A stretch of DNA of 64,000 bases from Sphingobacteriaceae bacterium GW460-11-11-14-LB5 (GTDB lineage: Bacteria; Bacteroidota; Bacteroidia; Sphingobacteriales; Sphingobacteriaceae): the NCBI GenBank assembly GCA_002151545.1, contig CP021237.1:3410001-3474000 (forward strand), written 5' to 3'. Below, piece by piece: positions 25,874-34,222 of the stretch. Both the position numbers and the translations under genes were made by a program. The stretch's first letter is position 1. Each line of letters begins with the position of its first letter. The notes beneath the pieces are model-generated. The model saw only the letters and a list, made by a program, of their open reading frames with translations, did no database searches and was not told the origin of the DNA.

Positions 25874-26452
25874 TTATTTGTGTGCGTTGTAAAGCCTGCT
25901 CAGGGTTTCTCTCGAAACACCCAAATAAGCAGCAATTAAATGTTTGGGTACGAGATTATAGAGTTGAGGATACATGGTCAAAAGTTCTTCGTAACGGGCT
26001 TTGGTATCGTTATTCATAAAAGATAACAGCCTTTTTTGCGAAGCCAGATATCCCCTGTTTGTTCTCCAGCGGAAAAAATGCTCAGCCTGATGGATTTCGC
26101 TACAGACTTTTTCGCGGTTATCGTTAGATAGGCATAATACCTCCGCATCGCTAATGCAATCTACGCTGATGGTTGCACGGGTATGATTATACAGGGCGCC
26201 ATAATCTGAAGTCCACCAGGTAGGCATGGCAAACTGCAGGATATACATCTTGATTTCATCGTTGATAAAAAAAGCTTTCAAACAACCAGAAACCACAAAA
26301 TATTCGTGATCGACCTTATCTCCCTCGCTAATGATAGCCTGCCCTTTTTTAAAAGACCGCAGCGTGAAATGGGAAAACAAATAGTCGAACTGCTCGTCGG
26401 TTAATGTAGCAGTTTTTGAAATATGCGCTTTCAGTATTTCTTTGGGATCCAT
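25874..26452 (-). CDS. Crp/Fnr-family transcriptional regulator
   Basis: A 192-residue regulator with an N-terminal cyclic-nucleotide-binding-like beta roll (about 20-115: FTLRSFKKGQAIISEGDKVDHEYFVVSGCLKAFF). A dimerisation helix follows, then a C-terminal winged helix with LVPKHLIAAYLGVSRETLSRL (about 165-188). The FNR cluster cysteines are not arranged as in Fnr, so oxygen sensing by an iron-sulphur cluster is unlikely. It lies at the head of the five-gene minus-strand run and probably controls it, perhaps in response to oxidative or nitro stress. That role is inference from position. Confidence 0.9.
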   Translation of the reverse strand: MDPKEILKAHISKTATLTDEQFDYLFSHFTLRSFKKGQAIISEGDKVDHEYFVVSGCLKAFFINDEIKMYILQFAMPTWWTSDYGALYNHTRATISVDCISDAEVLCLSNDNREKVCSEIHQAEHFFRWRTNRGYLASQKRLLSFMNNDTKARYEELLTMYPQLYNLVPKHLIAAYLGVSRETLSRLYNAHK

Positions 26453-26482
26453 GGCTGGAAATAAAGGTAAGAATTATTGGGA

Positions 26483-26639
26483 TTAGTCGGGAGTTCGAAG
26501 TTGAGAGTCCGAAGTCCAAAGTCTGAAGTCGGGAGTCCAGAGTCTATGAGACCATAACCAGTTAACCGACTTACACAATTAACCCCTAACCAATGACTAA
26601 TCACCAATAAACCAATGACCAATAAACCAAAAACCAACA
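26483..26639. repeat. Low-complexity arrays (GGACTTCGGACT-like and ACCAATGA-like)
   Basis: Two blocks lie in the gap between the Crp-type and Lrp-type genes. The first, 26483-26545, has degenerate 9-10-bp GAAGTC/GAGTCC units that match, in reverse complement, the GGACTTTCGGAC array at 57443-57474. The second, 26586-26639, has ACCAATGACCAATAAACC-like units that match the array at 22621-22740. The second block touches the TAG stop of the Lrp-type gene. No gene is seen. Confidence 0.78.
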
Positions 26640-27107
26640 CTACAAAGGATAAGCCGTTTCGCTTTTAGGCTCTGAGAGGACAAAATAACTTTGAACGGTG
26701 GTAATATTGGGCAGTGTTGCCAGTTTGTTCCGCAAGAATTCGTGGTAATCATCCATATCTTTTGTGGCAATACGGAGAATGAAATCATGTGCGCCTGTCA
26801 TTTGCAAACATTCCATAACCTCACCAAACTTAGAAACTTCAGTTTCGAATTCGATCAGGGTTTTAGCGGTATGCTCTTTCAGTAATACATGCGAAAAGGC
26901 AATCAGATTTCTGTTGATTTTTTTCCGGTCAAGAATCGCTACAATTCTTTTAATGTAGCCCTGCTCCTTTAATCTTCTGATGCGTTCGTGGATGGTAGCG
27001 ATAGATTTATGCAACTTCAATGATACCTCTTTATTGGTTAAAGCGGCATCATGTTGCAGCAATTTTAATATTTCTACATCAACCTGGTCTAAATCTCCGT
27101 GTGTCAT
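26640..27107 (-). CDS. Lrp/AsnC-family transcriptional regulator
   Basis: A 155-residue regulator. The N-terminal winged helix-turn-helix covers 6-65 (DQVDVEILKLLQHDAALTNKEVSLKLHKSIATIHERIRRLKEQGYI). The C-terminal RAM/ligand-binding domain covers 70-150 (CLQMTGAHDFILRIATKDMDDYHEFLRNKLATLPNITTVQSYFVLSEPK). It is divergent from a cysteine-synthase-like gene, with a 200-bp AT-rich gap between them. This arrangement suggests that it controls that gene in response to an amino acid. An inverted repeat at 27152-27165, 45 bp upstream of its start, may be its operator. Confidence 0.94.
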   Translation of the reverse strand: MTHGDLDQVDVEILKLLQHDAALTNKEVSLKLHKSIATIHERIRRLKEQGYIKRIVAILDRKKINRNLIAFSHVLLKEHTAKTLIEFETEVSKFGEVMECLQMTGAHDFILRIATKDMDDYHEFLRNKLATLPNITTVQSYFVLSEPKSETAYPL

Positions 27108-27151
27108 CTAGGTGAATAAATTGAAAAAAGATATAATGGATGTTAAAAAAA

Positions 27152-27165
27152 TCAGTTCAAACTGA
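27152..27165. promoter_or_regulatory. Inverted repeat, possible Lrp-type operator
   Basis: TCAGTT-CA-AACTGA is a perfect 6-bp inverted repeat with 2-bp spacer in the intergenic gap between the divergent Lrp-type and PLP-enzyme genes. Lrp/AsnC proteins often bind such short palindromes in AT-rich DNA. The assignment rests on position only. Confidence 0.35.
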
Positions 27166-27307
27166 AATAAAAATTATATAATGATCAAAAAAGCAGAAAT
27201 TTTCTGTAAAAAACAACATGTATTGACATAAAAAATTATAATACTGAGTTTTACCGAAATAAAAAACCGATCAAAATAAGCATTGCTATCCGATCTAATC
27301 AACAGCC

Positions 27308-28354
27308 ATGACCACATTAACAAGAAATAAAATGACTTCTGCTATGGAGGGAAAATTTGAACATTTATCACTTCTGGTTGGTAATACGCCTATGCTCGAA
27401 CTCACCTACACCTATCAAGGTAGCCTGGGCAAAATTTATGTTAAATGCGAACACTACAACCTAACGGGTAGTATTAAAGACCGGATGGCACTTTATACCT
27501 TAAAAAAAGCTTATGCCGAAGGTAAAATTAAAGCTGGAGACCGGATTGTTGAGGCAACCAGTGGAAATACCGGAATTGCTTTTGCTGCCATTGGCAAGGC
27601 TTTGGGGCATCCGGTTACCATCATTATGCCAAACTGGTTAAGTAAGGAGCGCATGGACATTATTAAAAGTTTAGGCGCAGAAATTATTCTGGTGAGCAAA
27701 GAAGAAGGTGGTTTTATCGGCAGCATTAAACTTGCAGAAAAGATGGCCGCAAGCGATCCAAATATTTTCCTGCCTAAGCAGTTCGAGAATATTGCCAATC
27801 CTGAAGCACACGAACATACCACGGGTAAGGAAATCTGGGAGCAGTTACGACTGAAAAACCTTTCACCTGATGCATTCGTTGCCGGAGTAGGTACCGGAGG
27901 AACCATTATGGGCGTAGGGAATTTCTTAAGAAAACAAAATGCAGATATTAAAATACATCCATTAGAACCCGCCGAATCGCCAACCTTAACTACTGGTTAT
28001 AAAGTGGGCAGCCACAGGATCCAGGGCATTTCGGATGAATTTATCCCCGAAATAGTCAAATTGAACGAATTGGATGAAGTGCTGCAGGTAAACGATGGCG
28101 ATGCCATCCTGATGGCACAAAAACTCGCCGAAAAACTGGGACTGGCCGTAGGCATATCTTCAGGTGCAAATGTAATCGGGGCCATCAAACAACAGCAAAA
28201 AATGGGTGCAGACAGCTGTGTAGTGACCATCTTTTCTGACAGTAATAAAAAATATTTAAGTACCGATTTAATGAAGGTAGAACCTGTTAAAGCCGGATAC
28301 CTCACACCTGAAGTCGATTTTATCGATTACCAGGCCTTTAGCAGATTACATTAA
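27308..28354 (+). CDS. PLP-dependent cysteine synthase/cystathionine beta-synthase-like enzyme
   Basis: A 348-residue fold-type II PLP enzyme. The Schiff-base lysine is Lys57 in [10 protein letters not shown], the substrate loop is SGNTG (85-89), the phosphate-binding loop is GTGGT (195-199), and GISSGANV (282-289) follows. Members make cysteine from O-acetylserine and sulphide or catalyse related beta-replacements. It is divergently transcribed from an Lrp/AsnC regulator gene, which probably controls it. Downstream, 26 bp away, begins a thiol-redox gene pair. The sequence cannot tell CysK from CysM or from a beta-synthase using another amino acid. Met9 and Met13 are alternative starts. Confidence 0.9.
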   Translation: MTTLTRNKMTSAMEGKFEHLSLLVGNTPMLELTYTYQGSLGKIYVKCEHYNLTGSIKDRMALYTLKKAYAEGKIKAGDRIVEATSGNTGIAFAAIGKALGHPVTIIMPNWLSKERMDIIKSLGAEIILVSKEEGGFIGSIKLAEKMAASDPNIFLPKQFENIANPEAHEHTTGKEIWEQLRLKNLSPDAFVAGVGTGGTIMGVGNFLRKQNADIKIHPLEPAESPTLTTGYKVGSHRIQGISDEFIPEIVKLNELDEVLQVNDGDAILMAQKLAEKLGLAVGISSGANVIGAIKQQQKMGADSCVVTIFSDSNKKYLSTDLMKVEPVKAGYLTPEVDFIDYQAFSRLH

Positions 28355-28380
28355 TAATAAATAAACCAATAAACCACAAC

Positions 28381-28830
28381 ATGAAAAAAATCACCTTTTT
28401 ATTATGTGCGATATGCCTAATCAGCATCAGCGCATACAGCCAGATTTTAAAACCCGTAACCTGGAGTTACGCCGCAAAAAGAACAAGCGCTACTACGGCC
28501 ACTCTATTTATAAAAGCTACTGTAGACCAGGGCTGGCACCTCTATTCGCAATTTGTTAAGGATGGTGGTCCGGTTAAAACAACCTTTACCTTTCCATCAT
28601 CGGGTACTTATAGCTTAGTTGGGTACACAACCGAACCAAAAGCAGTTACCAAGTACGAATCTACCTTTAAAATGGATGTGAGTTATTTCGAAAAATCGGT
28701 AATATTCCAGCAAAAGGTCAAGTTAAAAGGCAAAACCGCGACTGTTAAAGGTAGCGTCGAGTTCATGGTATGCGATGACAAACAATGTTTGCCACCAGAA
28801 CAGGTAGATTTTAGCATTCCCGTAAAATAA
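28381..28830 (+). CDS. DsbD N-terminal (alpha) domain-like periplasmic protein
   Basis: A 149-residue secreted protein with signal peptide ending near residue 20 (AYSQ). It has the immunoglobulin-like fold of the DsbD-alpha domain: DQGWHLYSQFVKDGGPVKTTF, then a C-terminal FMVCDDKQCLPPEQVDFSIPVK containing the two cysteines. In E. coli this domain and the membrane/thioredoxin parts of DsbD form one protein; here they are encoded by two adjacent genes, this and the next. It likely passes electrons from the membrane domain to periplasmic partners. Confidence 0.85.
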   Translation: MKKITFLLCAICLISISAYSQILKPVTWSYAAKRTSATTATLFIKATVDQGWHLYSQFVKDGGPVKTTFTFPSSGTYSLVGYTTEPKAVTKYESTFKMDVSYFEKSVIFQQKVKLKGKTATVKGSVEFMVCDDKQCLPPEQVDFSIPVK

Positions 28831-28844
28831 GTTTGGCAGCGCAT

Positions 28845-30491
28845 ATGATATCCTTAAAAAAAATCTGTCTCGGCTTGCTGTTAGGTTGTGCAATATCCTT
28901 AAATGGATATGCACAAGACAGCACCAATACCGATGACTTAACTTTTACAGAGATTAAACCTGAAACAGCTGACAGCACAGTTAAAGCGGTCGATTCTAAT
29001 CTGAAAACAACCGTTAGTACACCTGCAACTGTTCAAAAAACTATTGCTCCACAAAAAGAAGAACACAAAACCCTGTGGGGAATTTTTATTGCAGGTTTTG
29101 TTGGCGGTTTAGCCGCCTTGCTGATGCCCTGCATCTTTCCCATGCTGCCCTTAACCGTAAGTTTCTTTACCAAAGGATCAGAAAAAGGAAAGGCTTTTCG
29201 GCGTGCAGCACTTTATGGCTTTTTCATCATCCTCATTTATGTGGTGCTTGGCCTTTTGGTAACGGTAATTTTTGGTGCCGATGCCCTGAACAGCCTGTCT
29301 ACGAATGGTATATTCAATTTCTTTTTCTTCTTACTGCTGGTTGTTTTTGCGGCTTCATTTTTAGGCGCATTCGAAATTACCCTTCCCTCTTCCTGGGTGA
29401 ATAAAATGGACGCCAATTCGGATAAAGGAGGCCTTGCAGGATTATTTTTCATGGCCGGAACATTGGCTCTGGTATCTTTCTCCTGCACTGGCCCTATTAT
29501 TGGCACTTTACTGGTACAGGCAGCAACCACCGGAGCTTTGTTGGGCCCGGCCATAGGCATGTTTGGCTTCTCTTTGGCACTCGCTATTCCTTTTGCTTTA
29601 TTTGCGTTATTTCCATCGGCCATGAACAAACTGCCCAAATCTGGTGGCTGGTTAAATAGTGTAAAAGTGGTGTTGGGTTTTCTGGAGCTCGCCTTTGCGC
29701 TAAAATTTTTAAGCAATGTAGATCTCGCCTACCACTGGGAATGGTTTGACCGCGAAATATTCTTAAGCCTCTGGATCGTCATTTTTGGGATGATGGGCAT
29801 CTATCTTTTGGGCAAACTGAAGTTTTCGCATGATAGTCCGCTGGCATTTATCTCCGTACCGAGGCTTTTTCTGGCCACCATAGTCTTGGCTTTTACCATA
29901 TACCTTATCCCAGGCATGTGGGGTGCACCTTTACGTAGCGTATCGGCATTCCTCCCACCACAGGAAACACAGGATTTCGATCTGTATACGGCCAGCTTGT
30001 TAGCCGGAAAACAAACCACAAATGACGGTCCACATAAATACGCAGATAAATTTCATGCACCGTTGAAGCTGAACGCCTATTTCGATTATAATGAAGGTTT
30101 GGCCGCAGCAAAAAAATTAAACAAACCTGTTTTAATCGATTTTACCGGGCGTGCCTGTGTAAACTGCAGGAAAATGGAAGCCAATGTTTGGCCCGACAAA
30201 GAGGTATATAAAATGATCAACGATGATTATGTACTGATCCAGTTATATGTGGATGATAAATCGGAACTGGCCCCGGATGATGTAGTGATTAGCCCGGAGG
30301 GAAGAAAACTCAATACGATTGGCAAAAAATGGAGCGATCTGCAGGCCAGGAAATTCCAGTCCAATTCACAGCCTTTTTATGTACTGCTCGATCCTAAAAC
30401 AGAAACCCTACTGGCCCAACCGCAGGGGGCAGATTTCGAAGTAGCCAATTATAAAAAATTCTTAATAAGCGGATTAAACGCTTTTCAATAA
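28845..30491 (+). CDS. dsbD: DsbD-like thiol:disulfide interchange protein (CcdA membrane domain plus thioredoxin)
   Basis: A 548-residue membrane protein from the ATG at 28845; an upstream TTG at 28833 in frame is less likely. A signal peptide is followed by a linker and then a CcdA-like membrane domain. This has ALLMPCIFPMLPLTVSFF (first redox Cys) and SFSCTGPIIGTLL (second) in the usual paired positions and about eight hydrophobic segments. The C-terminal thioredoxin-like domain has the CVNC motif (about residues 437-440) in DFTGRACVNCRKMEANVW. It moves electrons from cytoplasmic thioredoxin across the membrane to periplasmic disulphides. The separate N-terminal domain gene lies directly upstream, so the two together equal E. 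coli DsbD. Confidence 0.93.
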   Translation: MISLKKICLGLLLGCAISLNGYAQDSTNTDDLTFTEIKPETADSTVKAVDSNLKTTVSTPATVQKTIAPQKEEHKTLWGIFIAGFVGGLAALLMPCIFPMLPLTVSFFTKGSEKGKAFRRAALYGFFIILIYVVLGLLVTVIFGADALNSLSTNGIFNFFFFLLLVVFAASFLGAFEITLPSSWVNKMDANSDKGGLAGLFFMAGTLALVSFSCTGPIIGTLLVQAATTGALLGPAIGMFGFSLALAIPFALFALFPSAMNKLPKSGGWLNSVKVVLGFLELAFALKFLSNVDLAYHWEWFDREIFLSLWIVIFGMMGIYLLGKLKFSHDSPLAFISVPRLFLATIVLAFTIYLIPGMWGAPLRSVSAFLPPQETQDFDLYTASLLAGKQTTNDGPHKYADKFHAPLKLNAYFDYNEGLAAAKKLNKPVLIDFTGRACVNCRKMEANVWPDKEVYKMINDDYVLIQLYVDDKSELAPDDVVISPEGRKLNTIGKKWSDLQARKFQSNSQPFYVLLDPKTETLLAQPQGADFEVANYKKFLISGLNAFQ

Positions 30492-30549
30492 ACAGGTCGG
30501 GTAGCGTTAAACCGCCAGCGTTGATTTAATTTTAGTTAATGACTCAGAG

Positions 30550-30577
30550 GCAGTGCCGGATGGCCTGTCTTTGTTTT
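30550..30577 (+). terminator. Probable terminator after dsbD
   Basis: A short stem with one bulge (CAG-T-GCC / GGC-CTG) and GGAT loop is followed by TCTTTGTTTTT. It lies 60 bp after the stop codon and before the PUL promoter at 30664. The stem is short, so strength is uncertain. Confidence 0.55.
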
Positions 30578-30663
30578 TAACGATTTTCTCCGGTACAACA
30601 GACCGAACACACTGCTCTTTACATCATTCTTTATCTTTTATTTCGCAGATCAGATCCCTCCTA

Positions 30664-30708
30664 CAGGATAGAGCAGGACGGATTACCCAAATAAAAGTTC
30701 TAATCTCG
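30664..30708 (+). promoter_or_regulatory. Direct-repeat operator plus -7-like box, susC promoter
   Basis: The direct repeat CAGGATA-GAG-CAGGACG (30664-30680) is followed after exactly 20 nt by TAATCTCG (30701-30708), which resembles the Bacteroidota -7 box TAnnTTTG. Three more promoters in the locus have the same arrangement with the same 20-nt gap. The second half-site occupies the place of the -33 element. The start codon of SusC is 287 bp further, so the leader is long. Confidence 0.6.
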
Positions 30709-30762
30709 TATAACCAAGTATAATCAATACCTATATGAGCAAGAAAAATTACACCAGCAAAA

Positions 30763-30776
30763 TGCAATCGTTTGCA
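30763..30776. promoter_or_regulatory. LacI-type palindrome in the susC leader
   Basis: TGCAATCGTTTGCA has TGCAA/TTGCA half-sites around a central CG, the usual form of LacI/GalR-family operators. It lies 55 bp downstream of the -7-like box, a place suited to repression. No LacI-family gene is present in the window. Confidence 0.5.
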
Positions 30777-30994
30777 TCAAATTACCTCTTTATGGTCTTT
30801 TAAAGACGTAAGACAAAAGAAAAGCAATCATAGCCAAAACATTAAAAACTAACTCATTTTTCATCGTACAACCAGGTCATGCATCCAAAAAACAATGGAT
30901 TAATTGCCTAATCATATGCCCTCAAAACAGATAGCACATACATCTAATATGCTATTTGGCCAACTAACCAAATATTTACAAAACCAATAAAATT

Positions 30995-33900
30995 ATGGAT
31001 CTTAATTTTTATCCAGAAAAACTTAAGCAACGAAAAGGCTTTTCACACCAGAAAATCCTGCTTACGGGTATGTCTGTATTCTGCCTGCTGTGTGTGGCGA
31101 GCACTGCAAATGCAGCTTCCAGTCATCGAAAAGCAGCACTTTCAACGGTAACTACAAACAGCTCAATGAGCAAACGAGACGTAGTCTTGAAAGGAAAAAT
31201 TGTTGACGAAAAAGGTGAAACCTTAGTTGGTGTGAGCATCAGACTGAAGGGTACTACGCTGGTGGCCTCTACCGATGCCAACGGTGCTTTTTCCATTACT
31301 ATTCCATCAACGGTGAGCAACCCGGTTTTGGTGGTTTCGTATATCGGTTACACCACACAGGAAGTACCCGTTGAAGGAAAAACAACGATTAGCATTCAAT
31401 TAAAGAGTTCGACAAATGACCTCGAAGAAGTTGTAGTCGTGGGATATAATACGGTAAAGAAAAGTGATTTAACCGGAGCTGTTGTAAGTGTTGGCGCTAA
31501 AGAAATCAGATCGAGACCTGTAACCAATGCCTTACAAGCCATGCAGGGCAAAGCGGCAGGTGTAGATATTACCTCTAATGAACGCCCGGGTCAGGTTGGA
31601 GATATTAAAATCCGTGGCCTTAGGTCATTAAAAGCCAGTAACTCCCCTTTGTTCGTGGTAGATGGTATTCCGCTGCAAGCTGGTGGGATCGATGCCATTA
31701 ACCCTAACGACATCGAAAATATCGACATTTTAAAGGATGCCTCTGCAACGGCCATTTATGGATCGAGAGGTGCCAATGGCGTTGTACTGGTAACCACCAA
31801 AAAAGGTAAAACCGGAAGGTTAACCATGGATTATGTGGGAACGGCAACCATCGAAACGTTAAACGACAGGATGGAAATGATGAATTCGGCACAATATATT
31901 GAGTTTCGCCGCGATGCATTTAGGGCATTACCAGCCAGTGATACCAGGAAATATCCAACTGTAGCGACTTTGGCGAAAGACAGGGAAATTTTCGCCGGAG
32001 ACCCTTACGTACTCGAGAACATCGAAAAGGGTTGGGCAAATGGTGTTTATGATGGCAGTTTGGTGCCGACTACCGATTGGGGCGATCTGGTTACCCGAAC
32101 CGGAATTACCCAGGATCATGTATTAAGTGTAAGTGGTGGTACCGAAAAAATGAAAGCATATGGATCATTCGGCTACCTGAACCAAACCGGCACACAGCTG
32201 GGTCAGGATTTTGAAAGATATAGTGGTAAATTAAGTGTAGAAATTAATCCGGTGAAATGGTTTAAAATGGGACTTAACATCACCACCACCTATAGCCTTC
32301 AAAACTATGGTTTCGTTGCAGCCAGTGCTTCGGGCGCTGGTAATATTTATGCGGCTGCAAGGGGTATGCTTCCTATGGCTATCCCTTACGATCCGAGCGG
32401 CAATAGAATTAACCTGCCGGGAGGTGATATCAATATTCAGAATCCAATTCTGGAGGCCGATTACAACATTAATCTCCGTAAAACCCTAAGGGCATTAGGT
32501 TCGGCTTTTGCTGAAGTAAACATTGTAAAAGGATTAAAATACCGGATCAATTTTGGCCCTGATTTTTCTAATTTCTATAACGGAAAATACCAGGATGCAA
32601 AATCGGTAAACCGCGATGCAGGCATACCGGGTTCGGTGAACAATTATGCACAGTTAAACCAGAGCAATAAGTTTGCCTATACCCTCGATCATTTATTGTA
32701 TTACGACAAAACCATTAATAAACACAGTTTTGGAGTAACCTTATTGCAGAGTTCTTCACTGTTTCAAGATGAATCTTCATCTCTAACAGGCAGTAAAATA
32801 AATTTGATTGCCCCACTCTGGTATGGATTAAGGGCAGGAAGTATTACCGCACTGGATGGATTTGATACTGATTTTAGAAAATCAACACTTGAATCGTATA
32901 TGGCCAGGGTAAACTATAGTTTTGATAGTAAATACCTCTTAACCGCATCGTTACGTTCCGATGGGGCATCGCAGTTAGCAGAAGGCAACAAGTGGGATTT
33001 TTTCCCCTCAGCAGCCCTGGCTTGGCGCATGGATCAGGAAGATTTTATGAAAAACATTAAATGGGTAAGCCAATTGAAATTAAGGCTTGGCATGGGTAGT
33101 ACCGGTAACTCATCCGTAGATATTGGTAGTACATTGGGTCTTTTGCAACCCTTAACCTATACCTTTGGCAGTGCTGCACAAATCGGTTACGTGGCATCAG
33201 ATGCTTCTTTGGCAAACCCAATTTCATTCCCAAACAAATTGTTAAGCTGGGAAAAAACCCAACAATATAATTTAGGTCTCGATTTCGACCTGCTGCAAGG
33301 AAGAATAAGCGGTTCATTAGATCTTTATAAATCTAAAACCACCGATTTAATTTTACTCAAAAAAATCAATATCATAAACGGCTATCCTACCTCTTATGAT
33401 AACATTGGCTCAACTAAAAACAAAGGCCTCGATTTAACTTTAAATACGGTTAACGTTAGAACAAAAGATTTTAGCTGGGAATCTACCCTGAATTTTTCGA
33501 CCAGCAGAGACGAGATTGTTAAACTGAATGGTGGCGACATGGTTGCCGATCTTTTCTTTATCGGAAACGGGATCAGTGTAGCATACGATTATGTTAAAGA
33601 TGGCATTTGGCAAGATACACCTGATGATTTAAAAGAAATAGCCTTATTTAATGCCAATGGAACCAGTTTTAAACCAGGAAGCATTAAAATAAGGGATTTA
33701 AATAACGATCATAAAATTGATGCCAACAGCGACCGTCAGGTATTAGGCCGTTATACACCAAGCTGGAGCGGTGGTATTACCAACACGTTTAACTACAAAG
33801 GTTTCGATTTATCTGTTTTTATTATTGCCAGATATAATTTCCTGATCGCAACGGGCGCCGAATCATTACAGGGCCGTTTTGCACAACGTGTATTAGATTA

Positions 33901-34201
33901 CTGGACACCTACCAACCCAACCAACGATTATCCTGCACCTAATTATGGTAGTGCAGCGGGCGATCAGTTTAAAAGTTCGATGAACTATCAGGATGGGTCT
34001 TTTATCAAGGTTAGAAATATATCCTTGGGCTATAATTTTGCCGACAACATCACCAAAAAATTAACACTATCCAGATTACGGGTTTATGCCCAGATGGTTA
34101 ATCCGGGTTTAATTTATTCTAAGATAAAATGGATCGATCCGGATTTGGGTGGTTCCACTTTTAACAGAGGTGTGGTATTTGGCATTAACGCAAGTTTCTA
34201 A
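30995..34201 (+). CDS. SusC/RagA TonB-dependent transporter (no STN domain)
   Basis: A 1068-residue outer-membrane transporter. A signal peptide lies at about 20-41 after an unusually long polar N terminus. A carboxypeptidase-D regulatory-like domain follows (about 65-150: LKGKIVDEKGETLVGVSIRLKGTT). Then come the TonB-box-like region NDLEEVVVVGYNTVKKSDLTGAVVSV, the plug with DIKIRGLRSLKASNSPLFVVDGIP and ILKDASATAIYGSRGANGVVLVTTKKG, and the barrel. Unlike the SusC at 16937 it lacks an STN domain, so it is not expected to signal through FecR. It imports oligosaccharides bound by the SusD encoded 21 bp downstream, here presumably pectin fragments. Confidence 0.95.
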   Translation: MDLNFYPEKLKQRKGFSHQKILLTGMSVFCLLCVASTANAASSHRKAALSTVTTNSSMSKRDVVLKGKIVDEKGETLVGVSIRLKGTTLVASTDANGAFSITIPSTVSNPVLVVSYIGYTTQEVPVEGKTTISIQLKSSTNDLEEVVVVGYNTVKKSDLTGAVVSVGAKEIRSRPVTNALQAMQGKAAGVDITSNERPGQVGDIKIRGLRSLKASNSPLFVVDGIPLQAGGIDAINPNDIENIDILKDASATAIYGSRGANGVVLVTTKKGKTGRLTMDYVGTATIETLNDRMEMMNSAQYIEFRRDAFRALPASDTRKYPTVATLAKDREIFAGDPYVLENIEKGWANGVYDGSLVPTTDWGDLVTRTGITQDHVLSVSGGTEKMKAYGSFGYLNQTGTQLGQDFERYSGKLSVEINPVKWFKMGLNITTTYSLQNYGFVAASASGAGNIYAAARGMLPMAIPYDPSGNRINLPGGDINIQNPILEADYNINLRKTLRALGSAFAEVNIVKGLKYRINFGPDFSNFYNGKYQDAKSVNRDAGIPGSVNNYAQLNQSNKFAYTLDHLLYYDKTINKHSFGVTLLQSSSLFQDESSSLTGSKINLIAPLWYGLRAGSITALDGFDTDFRKSTLESYMARVNYSFDSKYLLTASLRSDGASQLAEGNKWDFFPSAALAWRMDQEDFMKNIKWVSQLKLRLGMGSTGNSSVDIGSTLGLLQPLTYTFGSAAQIGYVASDASLANPISFPNKLLSWEKTQQYNLGLDFDLLQGRISGSLDLYKSKTTDLILLKKINIINGYPTSYDNIGSTKNKGLDLTLNTVNVRTKDFSWESTLNFSTSRDEIVKLNGGDMVADLFFIGNGISVAYDYVKDGIWQDTPDDLKEIALFNANGTSFKPGSIKIRDLNNDHKIDANSDRQVLGRYTPSWSGGITNTFNYKGFDLSVFIIARYNFLIATGAESLQGRFAQRVLDYWTPTNPTNDYPAPNYGSAAGDQFKSSMNYQDGSFIKVRNISLGYNFADNITKKLTLSRLRVYAQMVNPGLIYSKIKWIDPDLGGSTFNRGVVFGINASF

Positions 34202-34222
34202 CAGAGTGTAAAAATATTGATT

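Noticed and set aside
26483..26639. CRISPR array or phage attachment site
   Set aside because: Units are short and variable with no spacer pattern, and no integrase or tRNA gene lies near.
27230..27250. TTGACA followed by TATAAT upstream of the cysteine-synthase-like gene
   Set aside because: The spacing is only about 8 bp and the Bacteroidota primary sigma factor uses a different consensus, so it is probably chance in AT-rich DNA.
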